Shown: in pieces, positions 1-9,827 of the stretch
How positions within the stretch are numbered: the stretch's first letter is position 1
Layout of the letters: each line of letters opens with the position of its first letter
Assembly: GCA_027307115.1 (NCBI GenBank)
Contig: DAHUXN010000035.1
Location: 1 to 64,000, forward strand
Source: Acidobacteriota bacterium
GTDB taxonomy: Bacteria; Acidobacteriota; Terriglobia; Acidiferrales; UBA7541
Length of the DNA: 64,000 nt
Direction of reading: 5' to 3'
Notes under the pieces: generated by a model
The model's input: the letters and a program-made list of their open reading frames with translations, nothing else
The model's database searches: none
What the model was told of the DNA's origin: nothing
Program-made: the position numbers and the translations under genes

Positions 1-1
1 T

Positions 2-382
2 GACGCTTCGCGAAATGCAGCGAATGTGGTTTGCGACCGCTCCGTGCTCGACAACTACTGTTACCTGGTGAACAAGTTTGGGCGACAGCCGCAACTGGAG
101 GGATGGCTGGCCTGGTGGATGCAAACATACGACTTGCTCGCCGGGGTGCCTCCGCTAGCGCAAGAAATTCAGCCCGATGGATTCCGCTCCGAAGATCGCG
201 CGTTTCAGCGGCGAATTCATGAATTGCTCAACGAGCTTCTGGATGATTCCGTTTTTGCCGGCGTGCAGAGGCGAGCCTTCTGGCTCGACGAGCGCGATCG
301 ACTTGCGTGGGGCGAGCGCGTCTTTGACGCTGCTATTCCGATAGCGCGCGCGGCGAGTGGTGTGCAAAAGGCCTCCCGTTAA
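2..382 (+). CDS. AAA_28/NadR-like ATPase, C-terminal part (5' end outside window)
   Basis: The reading frame is open from the left edge, so this is the 3' part of a longer gene; the GTG at 26 is an internal codon. The visible start reads VVCDRSVLDNYCYLV, which resembles the conserved aspartate segment following the Walker motifs in AAA_28-type (NadR/thymidylate-kinase-like) P-loop ATPases. The rest is an acidic, helix-rich tail with an Arg-rich end. The P-loop itself would lie outside the window, so the nucleotide-binding assignment rests on this one motif and general resemblance. It lies 9 bp before an MFS transporter on the same strand and is probably co-transcribed with it. The substrate is unknown. 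Confidence 0.6.
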   Translation, partial: DASRNAANVVCDRSVLDNYCYLVNKFGRQPQLEGWLAWWMQTYDLLAGVPPLAQEIQPDGFRSEDRAFQRRIHELLNELLDDSVFAGVQRRAFWLDERDRLAWGERVFDAAIPIARAASGVQKASR

Positions 383-391
383 ATCCCCTCC

Positions 392-1591
392 GTGAACAAT
401 AAAGACAATCGCAGTGACGCCCACACTGGCCTATGGTTCACGCGCGGCATCCTGGGAATCGGGCTCGCCAATTTGTTTTCCGATTGGGGACATGAAGCCG
501 CGACTTCTCTGCTGCCCGCGTTGCTCGCGCTGGTGGGCGCGCCTGCGATTGCGCTTGGCGTAATCGAAGGTGTCGCCGACGGCCTTTCGAGCTTTTTAAA
601 ACTTGCGGGCGGGTACATCGCGGACCGACCCACTTGGCGCAAGCCTGTCGCGGCGGGCGGGTACATTGTCGTTGGGCTAACGACATTCGCATACAGCCTT
701 GCGCAGAGGTGGCCGTTCATTCTGCTGCTGCGCGCGGCAGGATGGGCGGGACGCGGCGCGAAAAGCCCCTCGCGCGATGCGCTGCTGGCCGATGCGGCGC
801 CGAGGTCGCAGCTTGGACGCGCGTTCGGGTTCGAGCGCGCGATGGATACCGTCGGCGCCGTCGCCGGACCGCTGACGGCATTGCTGCTGGTATCGCTTGC
901 GAATGTTCGAACGGCACTGGCATGGACGATCGTGCCGGGCGTGCTTGCGTCAATTTGTTTTTTGTGGCTGGTGCCATCGGGAAAATCGGCGACAACGCAT
1001 CAGCCGTTTGGCTTTTTGCACAGTTTGCGCCAGCTTCCCGGGAGCTTTCGGCGATTCCTTGTGGGCGTATTCGCGCATGGAATCGGCGATTTCGCGCCGA
1101 CGCTGCTGATCCTGCGCGCGGGCCAGATCCTGACGCCGCAATATGGGGCGGCGCACGCTTCGGCGCTGGCCGTTGCGCTGTACACGCTGCACAACATCGT
1201 GTTTGCGGTGATTTCGTACCCGGCAGGCGCGCTGGCGGACCGCGTGGGCAAGCGCGGGCTTCTTGCCGTTGGATACATGGTGGCCACAGTGATGTGTCTT
1301 GGGTTCATTTTTGCGCCTGCGACGCTCGTGTGGCTAGCCATTCTTTTCGCGCTGGCGGGAATCCATACCGGCATACAGCAGGGACTGGAAAAATCGCTGG
1401 CCGCGGAGCTGCTTGCTTCGGAGATCCGCGGGACCGGATTTGGCGTGCTGGCGACGGTGAATGGCATCGGCGATTTCGCGTCGAGCATCATCGTGGGCGC
1501 GTTGTGGACAACCGTGGCGCCCGCAGCGGGATTTCTCTATGGGGCGATTTTCAGCCTTGCCGGCACGACGCTGATTTATTTTTGGCGCTGA
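392..1591 (+). CDS. MFS transporter
   Basis: A 399-residue, highly hydrophobic protein with about twelve predicted membrane segments, the usual size for the major facilitator superfamily. The loop after the second helix reads GGYIADRPTWRK and a later loop reads GALADRVGKRG; both are the G-x-x-x-D-R-x-x-R/K signature between helices 2-3 and 8-9. The segment RGAKSPSRDALLAD resembles the loop found in putative drug or small-molecule efflux MFS proteins. The start is GTG at 392, nine bases after the previous stop. The 3' end overlaps the 3' end of convergent mutM by 41 bp, so no terminator can separate the two transcripts there. The substrate cannot be told from sequence. Confidence 0.85.
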   Translation: MNNKDNRSDAHTGLWFTRGILGIGLANLFSDWGHEAATSLLPALLALVGAPAIALGVIEGVADGLSSFLKLAGGYIADRPTWRKPVAAGGYIVVGLTTFAYSLAQRWPFILLLRAAGWAGRGAKSPSRDALLADAAPRSQLGRAFGFERAMDTVGAVAGPLTALLLVSLANVRTALAWTIVPGVLASICFLWLVPSGKSATTHQPFGFLHSLRQLPGSFRRFLVGVFAHGIGDFAPTLLILRAGQILTPQYGAAHASALAVALYTLHNIVFAVISYPAGALADRVGKRGLLAVGYMVATVMCLGFIFAPATLVWLAILFALAGIHTGIQQGLEKSLAAELLASEIRGTGFGVLATVNGIGDFASSIIVGALWTTVAPAAGFLYGAIFSLAGTTLIYFWR

Positions 1592-2495
1592 TGCGCTTGC
1601 GCGCGTGACTCTCTGCAGTGCGTTTTCTTTGCGAGCGGCGGTTCCGCGGGGCTCGCTGGCAGCTCGGACAAAAGTAGCTGCTGCGTCCCGCAACGATCAT
1701 GCGGCGAATCAGTGTCGCGCAGCGCGAACATTTCTCTCCTTCCCGCTGGTAAACGCGATGGCGAAGTTGGAATTCGCCCGGCTCGCCTTCGGCATTCACG
1801 TAATCGGAGATTGACGAGCCGCCGAGGCGAATCGCTTCGCGCAGCACGGTTTGGACAGCGCGATAAAGGCGCGAGACTTCCTTGCGTTTTAGGGATGCAC
1901 CCAAACGTGCGGGATGAGTGCGCGCGCGCCACAAACTCTCGTCCGTATAAATGTTCCCCATGCCGCGAAAAACGCGCTGGTCGAGCAACAGCGCCTTGAT
2001 TCGCGCGCGGCGGCCAGCAAGACGGCTGCGAAATTCCTCTTCGCTGGTTTCGAGCGCATCAAGACCGAGCTGACCAAGAATATTGTCGCTGCCCGATTCA
2101 GGAACCAGAGTCATACGACCGAAGCGCCGAGGGTCGGTGTAGCGAAGTTCGCGATTGTTATCCAACGCGAACCATACGTGCGTGTGCGGCGCGGAAGGCA
2201 TTGCGCTGGGACGGACGGTGAGCTGCCCAGTCATGCCGAGATGAACGATCAGGTGAAATCGCTCAGGCGCGGAGCCGATGGCGGTTTGCGGCGCGGGACC
2301 CTTTTCGAGGAAAAGTACGAGGAATTTTCCGCGGCGGCGAACCTCAACGATGCGACAACCTGGGGCGTGCTGTTCGACTGCAGCGGGATCGTCGATGAAA
2401 TCTGTCTTGCCGAGGCGGACGCTGAGTATGCTGCGGCCCGGGAGCAACAACTGCAGGCCGCGGACGACAGTTTCGACTTCGGGAAGTTCGGGCAA
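1551..2495 (-). CDS. mutM: formamidopyrimidine-DNA glycosylase (Fpg/MutM)
   Basis: Excises oxidised purines such as 8-oxoguanine and formamidopyrimidine and cleaves the abasic site by beta,delta-elimination. All diagnostic features are present: the N-terminus (M)PELPEVETV with catalytic Pro2 and Glu3, Lys57 in RRGKFLV, the H2TH region near residues 170-230, and a C-terminal zinc finger with Cys256, Cys259, Cys276 and Cys279. Pro2 must become the N-terminal residue, which fixes the start at the TTG at 2495, just 3 bp after the stop of the upstream cyclase gene; translation is probably coupled. At 314 residues it is longer than the usual ~270 because a basic tail of about 33 residues follows the zinc finger. 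Confidence 0.95.
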   Translation of the reverse strand: MPELPEVETVVRGLQLLLPGRSILSVRLGKTDFIDDPAAVEQHAPGCRIVEVRRRGKFLVLFLEKGPAPQTAIGSAPERFHLIVHLGMTGQLTVRPSAMPSAPHTHVWFALDNNRELRYTDPRRFGRMTLVPESGSDNILGQLGLDALETSEEEFRSRLAGRRARIKALLLDQRVFRGMGNIYTDESLWRARTHPARLGASLKRKEVSRLYRAVQTVLREAIRLGGSSISDYVNAEGEPGEFQLRHRVYQREGEKCSRCATLIRRMIVAGRSSYFCPSCQRAPRNRRSQRKRTAESHARKRISAKNKSASCRQG

Positions 2496-2498
2496 GTG

Positions 2499-3320
2499 TC
2501 AATTCGGCAAAATGGCGAAAACGCGCACCGGGCCGCCGGAACCGCCTTCGAGCTTGATGGGCGCGGCGATAACGAATGCGCCGGTCGCCGGCAATTTATC
2601 CAAGTTCGCGATGTTTTCGATGTGAAACAGGCCCGCAGGTAAAGTTGTGCGGTGCACCTCGAAATTCGCAGACGGGCCGTAGTCGATGCTCAACGTGTCG
2701 ATGCACAAGCCGCTGACGTGCCGTGCAATCAAAAACTTCGCTGCGGCCACAGAATATCCCGGAAAGTGCATCACGTTTTTCGCATCCATGTTGCGGTAGC
2801 GCGTTTGGTCCGGCCAGCGCGAGCCCCAACCTGTTCGCAGCATTACAATCGCGCCCGCGGGAATGCGCCCATGCTGGGCTTCCCACGCTTGCAAATCAGC
2901 GACGCTCAAGCGGTAATCGACGTTCTTCGCGGCTTTGTCGCGAATGTCGATCACCTCCGCGGGGCCGAAGAATTTTTGTATCGGGATCTGGTCGAGTGTT
3001 TCTTTGCCGGGAGGAAAATGCGCGGGCGCGTCCATGTGCGTGCCGTAGTGTTCGAGCATGGAGAATTTTCGCGTGAAGTAACCCTCCTTGGCGGGCGTGG
3101 CATTCACCACGGCTTCGAACGGGTGAGCGTCGCCGGGCCATGCAGGCGAATGGTCATTGAGGGCATAGGTCATGTCGACCACATGCGTGCGCCCGGAAGA
3201 AATCCCCATGAGGGCGCTGCATATGGCTTCGTGTTTTTTCGTTTGCGCGCCAAGCGAAACGGCCAGTGCCACAAGAGCGACAAAAATAATTCCTCGCGCG
3301 GAAGCAGAAAATATTCTCAT
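2499..3320 (-). CDS. secreted cyclase-family (kynurenine-formamidase-like) metal hydrolase
   Basis: A 273-residue member of the cyclase family (PF04199), which includes bacterial kynurenine formamidases and isatin hydrolases. The metal-binding signature HxGTHxDxPxHF is intact at residues 91-102 (His91, His95, Asp97, His101). A hydrophobic N-terminal signal peptide ending near the AQ at residues 25-26 implies export. The start is placed at ATG 3320 rather than an in-frame codon nine residues earlier, because AAAGGAGG lies 5-8 bases upstream of 3320 and the protein then begins directly with the signal peptide. mutM follows after 3 bp. The true substrate is unknown; exported family members are poorly characterised. 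Confidence 0.85.
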   Translation of the reverse strand: MRIFSASARGIIFVALVALAVSLGAQTKKHEAICSALMGISSGRTHVVDMTYALNDHSPAWPGDAHPFEAVVNATPAKEGYFTRKFSMLEHYGTHMDAPAHFPPGKETLDQIPIQKFFGPAEVIDIRDKAAKNVDYRLSVADLQAWEAQHGRIPAGAIVMLRTGWGSRWPDQTRYRNMDAKNVMHFPGYSVAAAKFLIARHVSGLCIDTLSIDYGPSANFEVHRTTLPAGLFHIENIANLDKLPATGAFVIAAPIKLEGGSGGPVRVFAILPN

Positions 3321-3407
3321 TTCGTCCTCCTTTTCCGTGAACTCCAAACGCGAAATTCCAAACCGCTATATTAATTCTAATTTTCGTTCTTGCGAGGCGA
3401 TTTAACG

Positions 3408-3866
3408 CTATGGCAAAGGAATGCCGGGCGTGGCGACAATGCCAGCGAGCCGGAGAATCTCGGAATATTCTTCCCCGACGAGCGGAGAAATCGTGAGGCG
3501 CGGATTCTTCAGAAATTTCACCTTGCGCAGCAAGCGGTCCTCGCGCAACTCCTCGAGCGAAACCTGGCGGGGCAGCCGTTCGAGCGCGCGGAGGTCAATC
3601 ACCATTTGTTTGGAGTCCGGATCGTGCGGATCGGGGTAGGGATCGCGCGTCACCTCGGCGATGGCGTAAAGCGCGTATTCGGGTTTGCCGTGATAGCAAA
3701 GCGCGCGGTCGCCGCGGCGGACCTGCTTGAGCTGGCGCAGGGCGTCGGGCTTGGCACCGGCGTGCCGCCACATCTCCTTCCCTTTTACGAAAAGGGTGTC
3801 CCAATGGTAGATGCGCGGGTCAACGGCCAGCAGCCACTGATGAGGTCTGGTAACAGGGCGAGTCAT
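3408..3866 (-). CDS. EVE domain-containing protein
   Basis: A 152-residue single-domain protein of the EVE family (thymocyte nuclear protein 1-like), a PUA-related fold that can bind modified bases in nucleic acid. Recognisable segments are WLLAVDPRIYHWDTLF at the N-terminus, the central RRGDRALCYHGKPEYALYAIAEV, and a basic tail containing LRKVKFLKNPRLTISPL. Its length equals that of stand-alone bacterial EVE proteins. It lies downstream of a small Rieske protein on the same strand, 96 bp apart, and may share its transcript. EVE domains sometimes accompany restriction systems, but no such partner is present here, so a housekeeping or stress role is as likely. Confidence 0.85.
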   Translation of the reverse strand: MTRPVTRPHQWLLAVDPRIYHWDTLFVKGKEMWRHAGAKPDALRQLKQVRRGDRALCYHGKPEYALYAIAEVTRDPYPDPHDPDSKQMVIDLRALERLPRQVSLEELREDRLLRKVKFLKNPRLTISPLVGEEYSEILRLAGIVATPGIPLP

Positions 3867-3962
3867 AGCCGGGCTGTAACTGGCGAACTATACATGGAAG
3901 CCCCCGAGAAACAACCAAAAATCTGACCCTGCATGCAGAAATCTCCGGAAATGCGACGGCGG

Positions 3963-4268
3963 TCAGCCAACGTCGACGAAAATTTCGTCGCCGCGCAGCT
4001 CGACAGGATAGCATTGGACACCGTCGGAAGACTGCAGGGCGAGCTTGCCGGTGGTGACGTCGTACTGCCATCCGTGCCAGGGACAGCTTACCACCGTACC
4101 ATCGAGCTCACCTTCGCCGAGCGGCCCGCCGTGATGCAGACATACACTATTGATTGCAAACAACTTACCGTCAACGTTGGCTACGGCAACGGACTTCCCA
4201 CCGACCGAGATCTCGCGGATTTGGCCTGGCGGGATTTCGTCGAGTTTGCCTGCGCGCTGGAATGCCAT
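3963..4268 (-). CDS. small Rieske [2Fe-2S] ferredoxin (NirD/BphF-like)
   Basis: A 101-residue soluble Rieske protein. Both cluster-binding motifs are intact: Cys43-x-His45 followed by HGGPL, and Cys62-x-x-His65 followed by GWQYD. The family includes ferredoxin components of dioxygenases and the NirD subunit of nitrite reductase; no oxygenase or reductase partner lies nearby, so its electron acceptor is unknown. The start at ATG 4268 is preferred because GAGGGG lies about nine bases upstream and the protein then begins with the usual first strand of the domain; the open frame further upstream is low in coding character. The EVE gene follows on the same strand. Confidence 0.88.
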   Translation of the reverse strand: MAFQRAGKLDEIPPGQIREISVGGKSVAVANVDGKLFAINSVCLHHGGPLGEGELDGTVVSCPWHGWQYDVTTGKLALQSSDGVQCYPVELRGDEIFVDVG

Positions 4269-4615
4269 TGGTTCCGTTACCCCTCGCCGCAGATGAGCGA
4301 GATCTATCGCCAGGGCCGAGAGTATAGCCATGCGATGAAGTGAAATCAAACCGAACCTGTGGTGAACGACAGATTCCGGCTGGCTGGATGCTTGTGGCAA
4401 CTCCGCTGGATTCGACTGACCAAAGATTATCCGCTTCCAATATTTGGAGTTTGCCGCTCGGCGCTCGCAAGCCGTAACCGAGAATTGATGCTGCGCTAAT
4501 CCAAGAGCAACGTTCCGAAGCAAGACTCCACGTTCGCCAGAGCGTCTTTTCATTTTCCGAGCCGCTCAGGACAAAAAAACGAAATCTCGGACATTCAAAA
4601 GGAGAGTTGGCATTC
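4269..4615. other. intergenic region between divergent Rieske and TonB-receptor genes
   Basis: 347 bp with no credible gene. It must hold promoters for both directions. The only clear signal is AAAAGGAG at 4597-4604, the ribosome binding site of the receptor gene at 4616. I saw no convincing -35/-10 pair, riboswitch or terminator; in particular no cobalamin-riboswitch consensus. Confidence 0.5.
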
Positions 4616-7240
4616 ATGCGCAAAATTGTGGGTTTATGTGCGGCTGTGTTCTGCAGTGTGTTTCTGGTTTGGGCCGCAGGACAGGGCACCATTAGCGGAA
4701 AAACGGTGGATGAGTCCGGTTCCGCGATTGCCAGTGCCAGCGTCTCCATTAGCGATCTGACTTCCGGCGCAGTGGTTCGCGTAACAACAGGGGCAGACGG
4801 GAGCTTCGTCGCCAACAATCTGAAACCGGACCGATATTTGGTGACGGTGGAGAAGACGGGTTTCGAGGCGTTCACACAGCAAGTCTCTCTGACGACGCAA
4901 CAGTCCGTCACAGTCAATGCCAAAATGTCGATCGCAACCCTGGCGCAGTCCGTCGTTGTGCGCGGCACGGTTGTGCCCGGGGCAAGACCCATGCCGACGC
5001 GCACCGATGTGCTGCTCTCCAACCAGTCCGTTCGCGTGCTGGACCGCAAGCAACTCGACGCGGCGGGTCCGGTGGCAGGCGGAGCACAGATGATTGCTTT
5101 CACGCCCGGCGCTAACGTATTCGGTTATGGAGAAACGGGTGCGACGAAGTACACGATTCAGTTGAACGGAATCCATCAGGGCTGGGCTGGCGAGAATACC
5201 GGCTTCACAGCGCCGGGCTCGCTCGGCGTCACCTTCGATGGCGTGCCCATTTCCGACGTAGCTACGGGTCTGTGGCAATCGGGAACCATGCCGCAGAACA
5301 TTCTCATGCAGAATTTGTCCGTCACTTACGGTCCCGGGTCGGCTGCCGATCGCTGGTATGACAACATCGGCGGGCAAGTGGAATTCACGCCGATTCAACC
5401 CACGGTGAGCCGACACGTGAGCGTAGCGGCAACCTATGGGAGCTACAACCAGAAGAATATCGCGTTTGTTGCGAATACGGGCGGGTTCCACGGTTGGTCA
5501 ACGGTGATCGGCGGCGGCGTGGGCAGCGGCGATAGCTTTCGCCAGGCTTCGGACGGTTTCAAGAATCATAGCAGCGACGGCGCGGCTTTCATTAAGACGA
5601 TAAGGATGTTCTCGGCCGGCAGTTTCGAGCTGGGCAGCTACTACGCCAAGAGCGGCGGCTACCGCCCACAAGTGATTCCTCTTACGCCTCAGGGAATTCT
5701 CGAACCAAATGGCCAGCAGTACAGCCAGTCAACCAGTGGGTTCTATAACACGATGCCCTTCAACGCTTACAACAAATACGATACGAACGAGATGTGGATT
5801 CTTTATGGTCGCGAAAATCTTCTCCTCAATTCCACGACTACTCTTTCGAATATGACTTGGTTCATGCACATCCGGCGTTTCCACAGGCGGCTAGCCGATA
5901 TTTTCGCTTCCCCCGGGCAGATCGATGAATGGAATAATCCCTACAGCGACGCTTTCGGAGACCAAATCTCGCTCTCAAAGGTTCTCCGGCTGAATACTTT
6001 CTCCCTGGGAGGCTACTTCATCCACGAACTGTACAACACCAGGAACAACTTCTTCGATCCCACTATGGGCGGAAACGGCGCGACCGCAACCGTGAATATT
6101 GGAGCCAGGATTCGTTCCGGCTACTTTGACCAGGACGATGTTGCGTTCTTTGCCGAAGACGATTTTCACCCCATCCCGAAGCTGCACATCACTCCCGGAG
6201 TCCGCTGGGTTGGATTTCGAACGGGCTATTCCGATCAGGCCCAGCACGACTTTAATTTTGTACCGGGCGTCGTGCTCAGTACTCACTGCGCGCTCTTTCC
6301 GACAACATCTGATCCATACAGCAACCTCTTCGGCCCTCCAAATACAACCGATGCCGGCTCCATTTGTGGCGGTCACTCGACGCGCAGCGACGTCGAGCCT
6401 TCCGTCAACGTGGGCTATATGGCCTTGCCCTGGCTGACTGTCTATGGCGGGTACTCGACCGAATTTCATTCACCATCGCTCGGCGGCGGCGGCGGCATGT
6501 TCCAGAAGGTTGATCCCAATTTCTACAGTTTGGCGAAGAGCACCTACAGCCAGGTTGGATTCAAAATGCATTTCCAAGATGGCCCAGTGCTCAAGAACAT
6601 GATCGTCGGCCTCGCCTACTACCACATCGATTACACCAATCAGGAAATCGATTTTGAAACCGCGGGACACGTCCAGGTTGCGGGCGGAGGCAGCTCAACC
6701 TATCACGGAGTGAACGCTTATTTCGACGATGACCCCCTCGCGAATCTTCATTTTTTCCTCAACATCAACGGGGAGACTTCGAAATTTACAAATTACATTG
6801 TGGGAGGCCCGAGTGTCGCAGCGTGCCAGGCGCAAACGCCCAATCCCTGCACGTTCTACAATAACCTGCCCGTTTCTTATGTGCCTAACGCCACCTTCAA
6901 CGGCGGCATATATTACGGCATCTCGCATAACGATCACGTGTTGGTCGAGCCGCGTTTCACCGTCATTTACGAAGGATCTCAACACCTCTTCAATAACCTG
7001 ACGGGTGCACCCGACACCGCTACGATGCCGTCGTACACAACGGCGAATCTTTCCTTCACCGCCTCGCCGGTTAAGTTCGTGAACTTGAGCCTATCCGTGC
7101 AAAATCTTTTCAATAAGAAGTATAACAACTACGAGTACATCTCCAGCGGGGGCTATTTCGGAACAACAACCAATGGATACATCCTGGCCTATCCCGGCGC
7201 GCCGCTGTCCACATACGGCACCGTAAGTTTTCAGTTCTGA
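4616..7240 (+). CDS. TonB-dependent receptor with N-terminal carboxypeptidase-regulatory-like domain
   Basis: An 874-residue outer-membrane receptor. Order of parts: signal peptide (about residues 1-23), a carboxypeptidase regulatory-like beta-sandwich (about 26-105, beginning GTISGKTVDESGSAIASASV), a plug domain (about 120-260, with LGVTFDGVPISD), and a long 22-strand-type barrel ending in the canonical aromatic C-terminus SFQF. This SusC-like architecture is common in Acidobacteriota. The start is ATG 4616, eleven bases after AAAAGGAG; the in-frame TTG at 4607 abuts that sequence and is unlikely. There is no neighbouring SusD, TonB or exporter gene, so the ligand (glycan, siderophore or other) is unknown. 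The base composition is slightly lower in GC than that of its neighbours. Confidence 0.9.
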   Translation: MRKIVGLCAAVFCSVFLVWAAGQGTISGKTVDESGSAIASASVSISDLTSGAVVRVTTGADGSFVANNLKPDRYLVTVEKTGFEAFTQQVSLTTQQSVTVNAKMSIATLAQSVVVRGTVVPGARPMPTRTDVLLSNQSVRVLDRKQLDAAGPVAGGAQMIAFTPGANVFGYGETGATKYTIQLNGIHQGWAGENTGFTAPGSLGVTFDGVPISDVATGLWQSGTMPQNILMQNLSVTYGPGSAADRWYDNIGGQVEFTPIQPTVSRHVSVAATYGSYNQKNIAFVANTGGFHGWSTVIGGGVGSGDSFRQASDGFKNHSSDGAAFIKTIRMFSAGSFELGSYYAKSGGYRPQVIPLTPQGILEPNGQQYSQSTSGFYNTMPFNAYNKYDTNEMWILYGRENLLLNSTTTLSNMTWFMHIRRFHRRLADIFASPGQIDEWNNPYSDAFGDQISLSKVLRLNTFSLGGYFIHELYNTRNNFFDPTMGGNGATATVNIGARIRSGYFDQDDVAFFAEDDFHPIPKLHITPGVRWVGFRTGYSDQAQHDFNFVPGVVLSTHCALFPTTSDPYSNLFGPPNTTDAGSICGGHSTRSDVEPSVNVGYMALPWLTVYGGYSTEFHSPSLGGGGGMFQKVDPNFYSLAKSTYSQVGFKMHFQDGPVLKNMIVGLAYYHIDYTNQEIDFETAGHVQVAGGGSSTYHGVNAYFDDDPLANLHFFLNINGETSKFTNYIVGGPSVAACQAQTPNPCTFYNNLPVSYVPNATFNGGIYYGISHNDHVLVEPRFTVIYEGSQHLFNNLTGAPDTATMPSYTTANLSFTASPVKFVNLSLSVQNLFNKKYNNYEYISSGGYFGTTTNGYILAYPGAPLSTYGTVSFQF

Positions 7241-7259
7241 CGTAAGGGAACGGGCGAAA

Positions 7260-7952
7260 CTAGGGCTTCGCGCCGTGGACGAGGAGGGCGCCTTCGCGCC
7301 GGAAGGCCGCCAGTTCAGCCGCGTCGCGGAACCAGCGGCCCGTGTAGGTTTCGGGCGTGGGCGTGGGATCGGTAATGCGCCGATGCGCGACGTCCTTGAA
7401 ACCCGCACTGCGGAACAGACCCACCCATTCGTCGCCGGATAGCAGATGCGTGGGGATCGTGAAAGTCTTGCTCCACTGGTGGCAGTACAAATTGTCGCGA
7501 TAATAATTGATCAAAATCCACGCCGAGCCGCCCGGGCGAAGCACGCGAAAAATCTCACGGATGCCCGCCGCAGCGTCGGGCCAGTAATAAGACGACTCGA
7601 CAGAAATAACTTTGTCGAAGGAATTCGCGGCGCGAGGAATGGCGTCAACGCCGCCAACGACAAATTCGACATTCTGCAAATGAGTTGCGCTGCGGCGCGC
7701 ACGGCTGATCATCTCATCGGAGACGTCCATGCCGAGCACGCGGCCCTGTGCGACGCGCGACGCGATTTCGCGCACCAACCACCCGCCGCCGCAGCCTACG
7801 TCGAGCACTTCGTCGGTCGGCGCGATTTTCATCATTGCGAGCGTCGGTTCAACGATGGGGCGATGCTCCGTCTCCATGCTCTCGCCCTTGCCAGCTTCGG
7901 CCCAGCGGTTGAATTCTTCGCGAAGGTTTTCGTTTTGCACGATTTCCGGCAT
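7260..7952 (-). CDS. class I SAM-dependent methyltransferase
   Basis: About 230 residues with the Rossmann-type methyltransferase fold. Motif I is clear (EVLDVGCGGGWLVREIA), followed by the acidic ribose-binding segment GRVLGMDVSDEMI and the later FDKVISVESSYYWPD and FRVLRPGGSAWI motifs typical of the UbiE/ArsM/cyclopropane-type group. An AGGA sequence lies five bases before the ATG at 7952, so that codon is preferred over the ATG two codons earlier at 7958. The C-terminus is short and lacks any membrane segment. Gene context (TonB receptor convergent, small membrane protein upstream) gives no hint of the acceptor; small-molecule or lipid methylation are both possible. Confidence 0.82.
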   Translation of the reverse strand: MPEIVQNENLREEFNRWAEAGKGESMETEHRPIVEPTLAMMKIAPTDEVLDVGCGGGWLVREIASRVAQGRVLGMDVSDEMISRARRSATHLQNVEFVVGGVDAIPRAANSFDKVISVESSYYWPDAAAGIREIFRVLRPGGSAWILINYYRDNLYCHQWSKTFTIPTHLLSGDEWVGLFRSAGFKDVAHRRITDPTPTPETYTGRWFRDAAELAAFRREGALLVHGAKP

Positions 7953-8000
7953 GGCCATCCTGCTGTCAGATATTATGTGCGGCCTGAAGAGTACTGCGTG

Positions 8001-8264
8001 TCAAATCACGCGGCCGCAACTCGAGCAAAACCGCGCTGCGGGCATTGTTGGGGTGCCGCATTGCTGGCAGTAGCGTCCAGGGCCCGCGAACATGAACACG
8101 GGCGCGCATGACCTCGACGTGCAGGCCCAGAAAAGCGCCGCGACCCAGCCGATAATCGTCCAACCGAGGAAGAAATTCAGCAGGAAGATGCCGAGCGCAT
8201 CGCGCTTGTTGTGGCCGATGATCGCCGGCAGAAAGTACAAGAGAACCAAAACAAGCAGACCCAT
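8001..8264 (-). CDS. superinfection-immunity-family membrane protein with zinc ribbon
   Basis: An 87-residue protein. Residues 1-50 form two hydrophobic segments carrying the Superinfection immunity (Imm-type, PF14373) signature, with the conserved stretch FLLNFFLGWTIIGWVAALFWA. The C-terminal 25 residues form a rubredoxin-type zinc ribbon with two C-x-x-C knuckles (CQQCG and CSSCG). AGAGGGT seven bases before the ATG supports the start. The family is named after phage T4 Imm, but most bacterial members are chromosomal and of unknown role, and no prophage is visible around it. The zinc ribbon, presumably cytoplasmic, is a common add-on. Function is unassigned. Confidence 0.75.
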   Translation of the reverse strand: MGLLVLVLLYFLPAIIGHNKRDALGIFLLNFFLGWTIIGWVAALFWACTSRSCAPVFMFAGPGRYCQQCGTPTMPAARFCSSCGRVI

Positions 8265-8322
8265 AGTCGCACCCTCTATCTGAAGTTACGCTAACGGCAA
8301 GCGAAATGTTCCGGTGACGGTT

Positions 8323-9798
<1,476 letters not shown>

Positions 9799-9827
9799 TT
9801 ATCGCATCGCGTCGCACGCCCGGCAAC

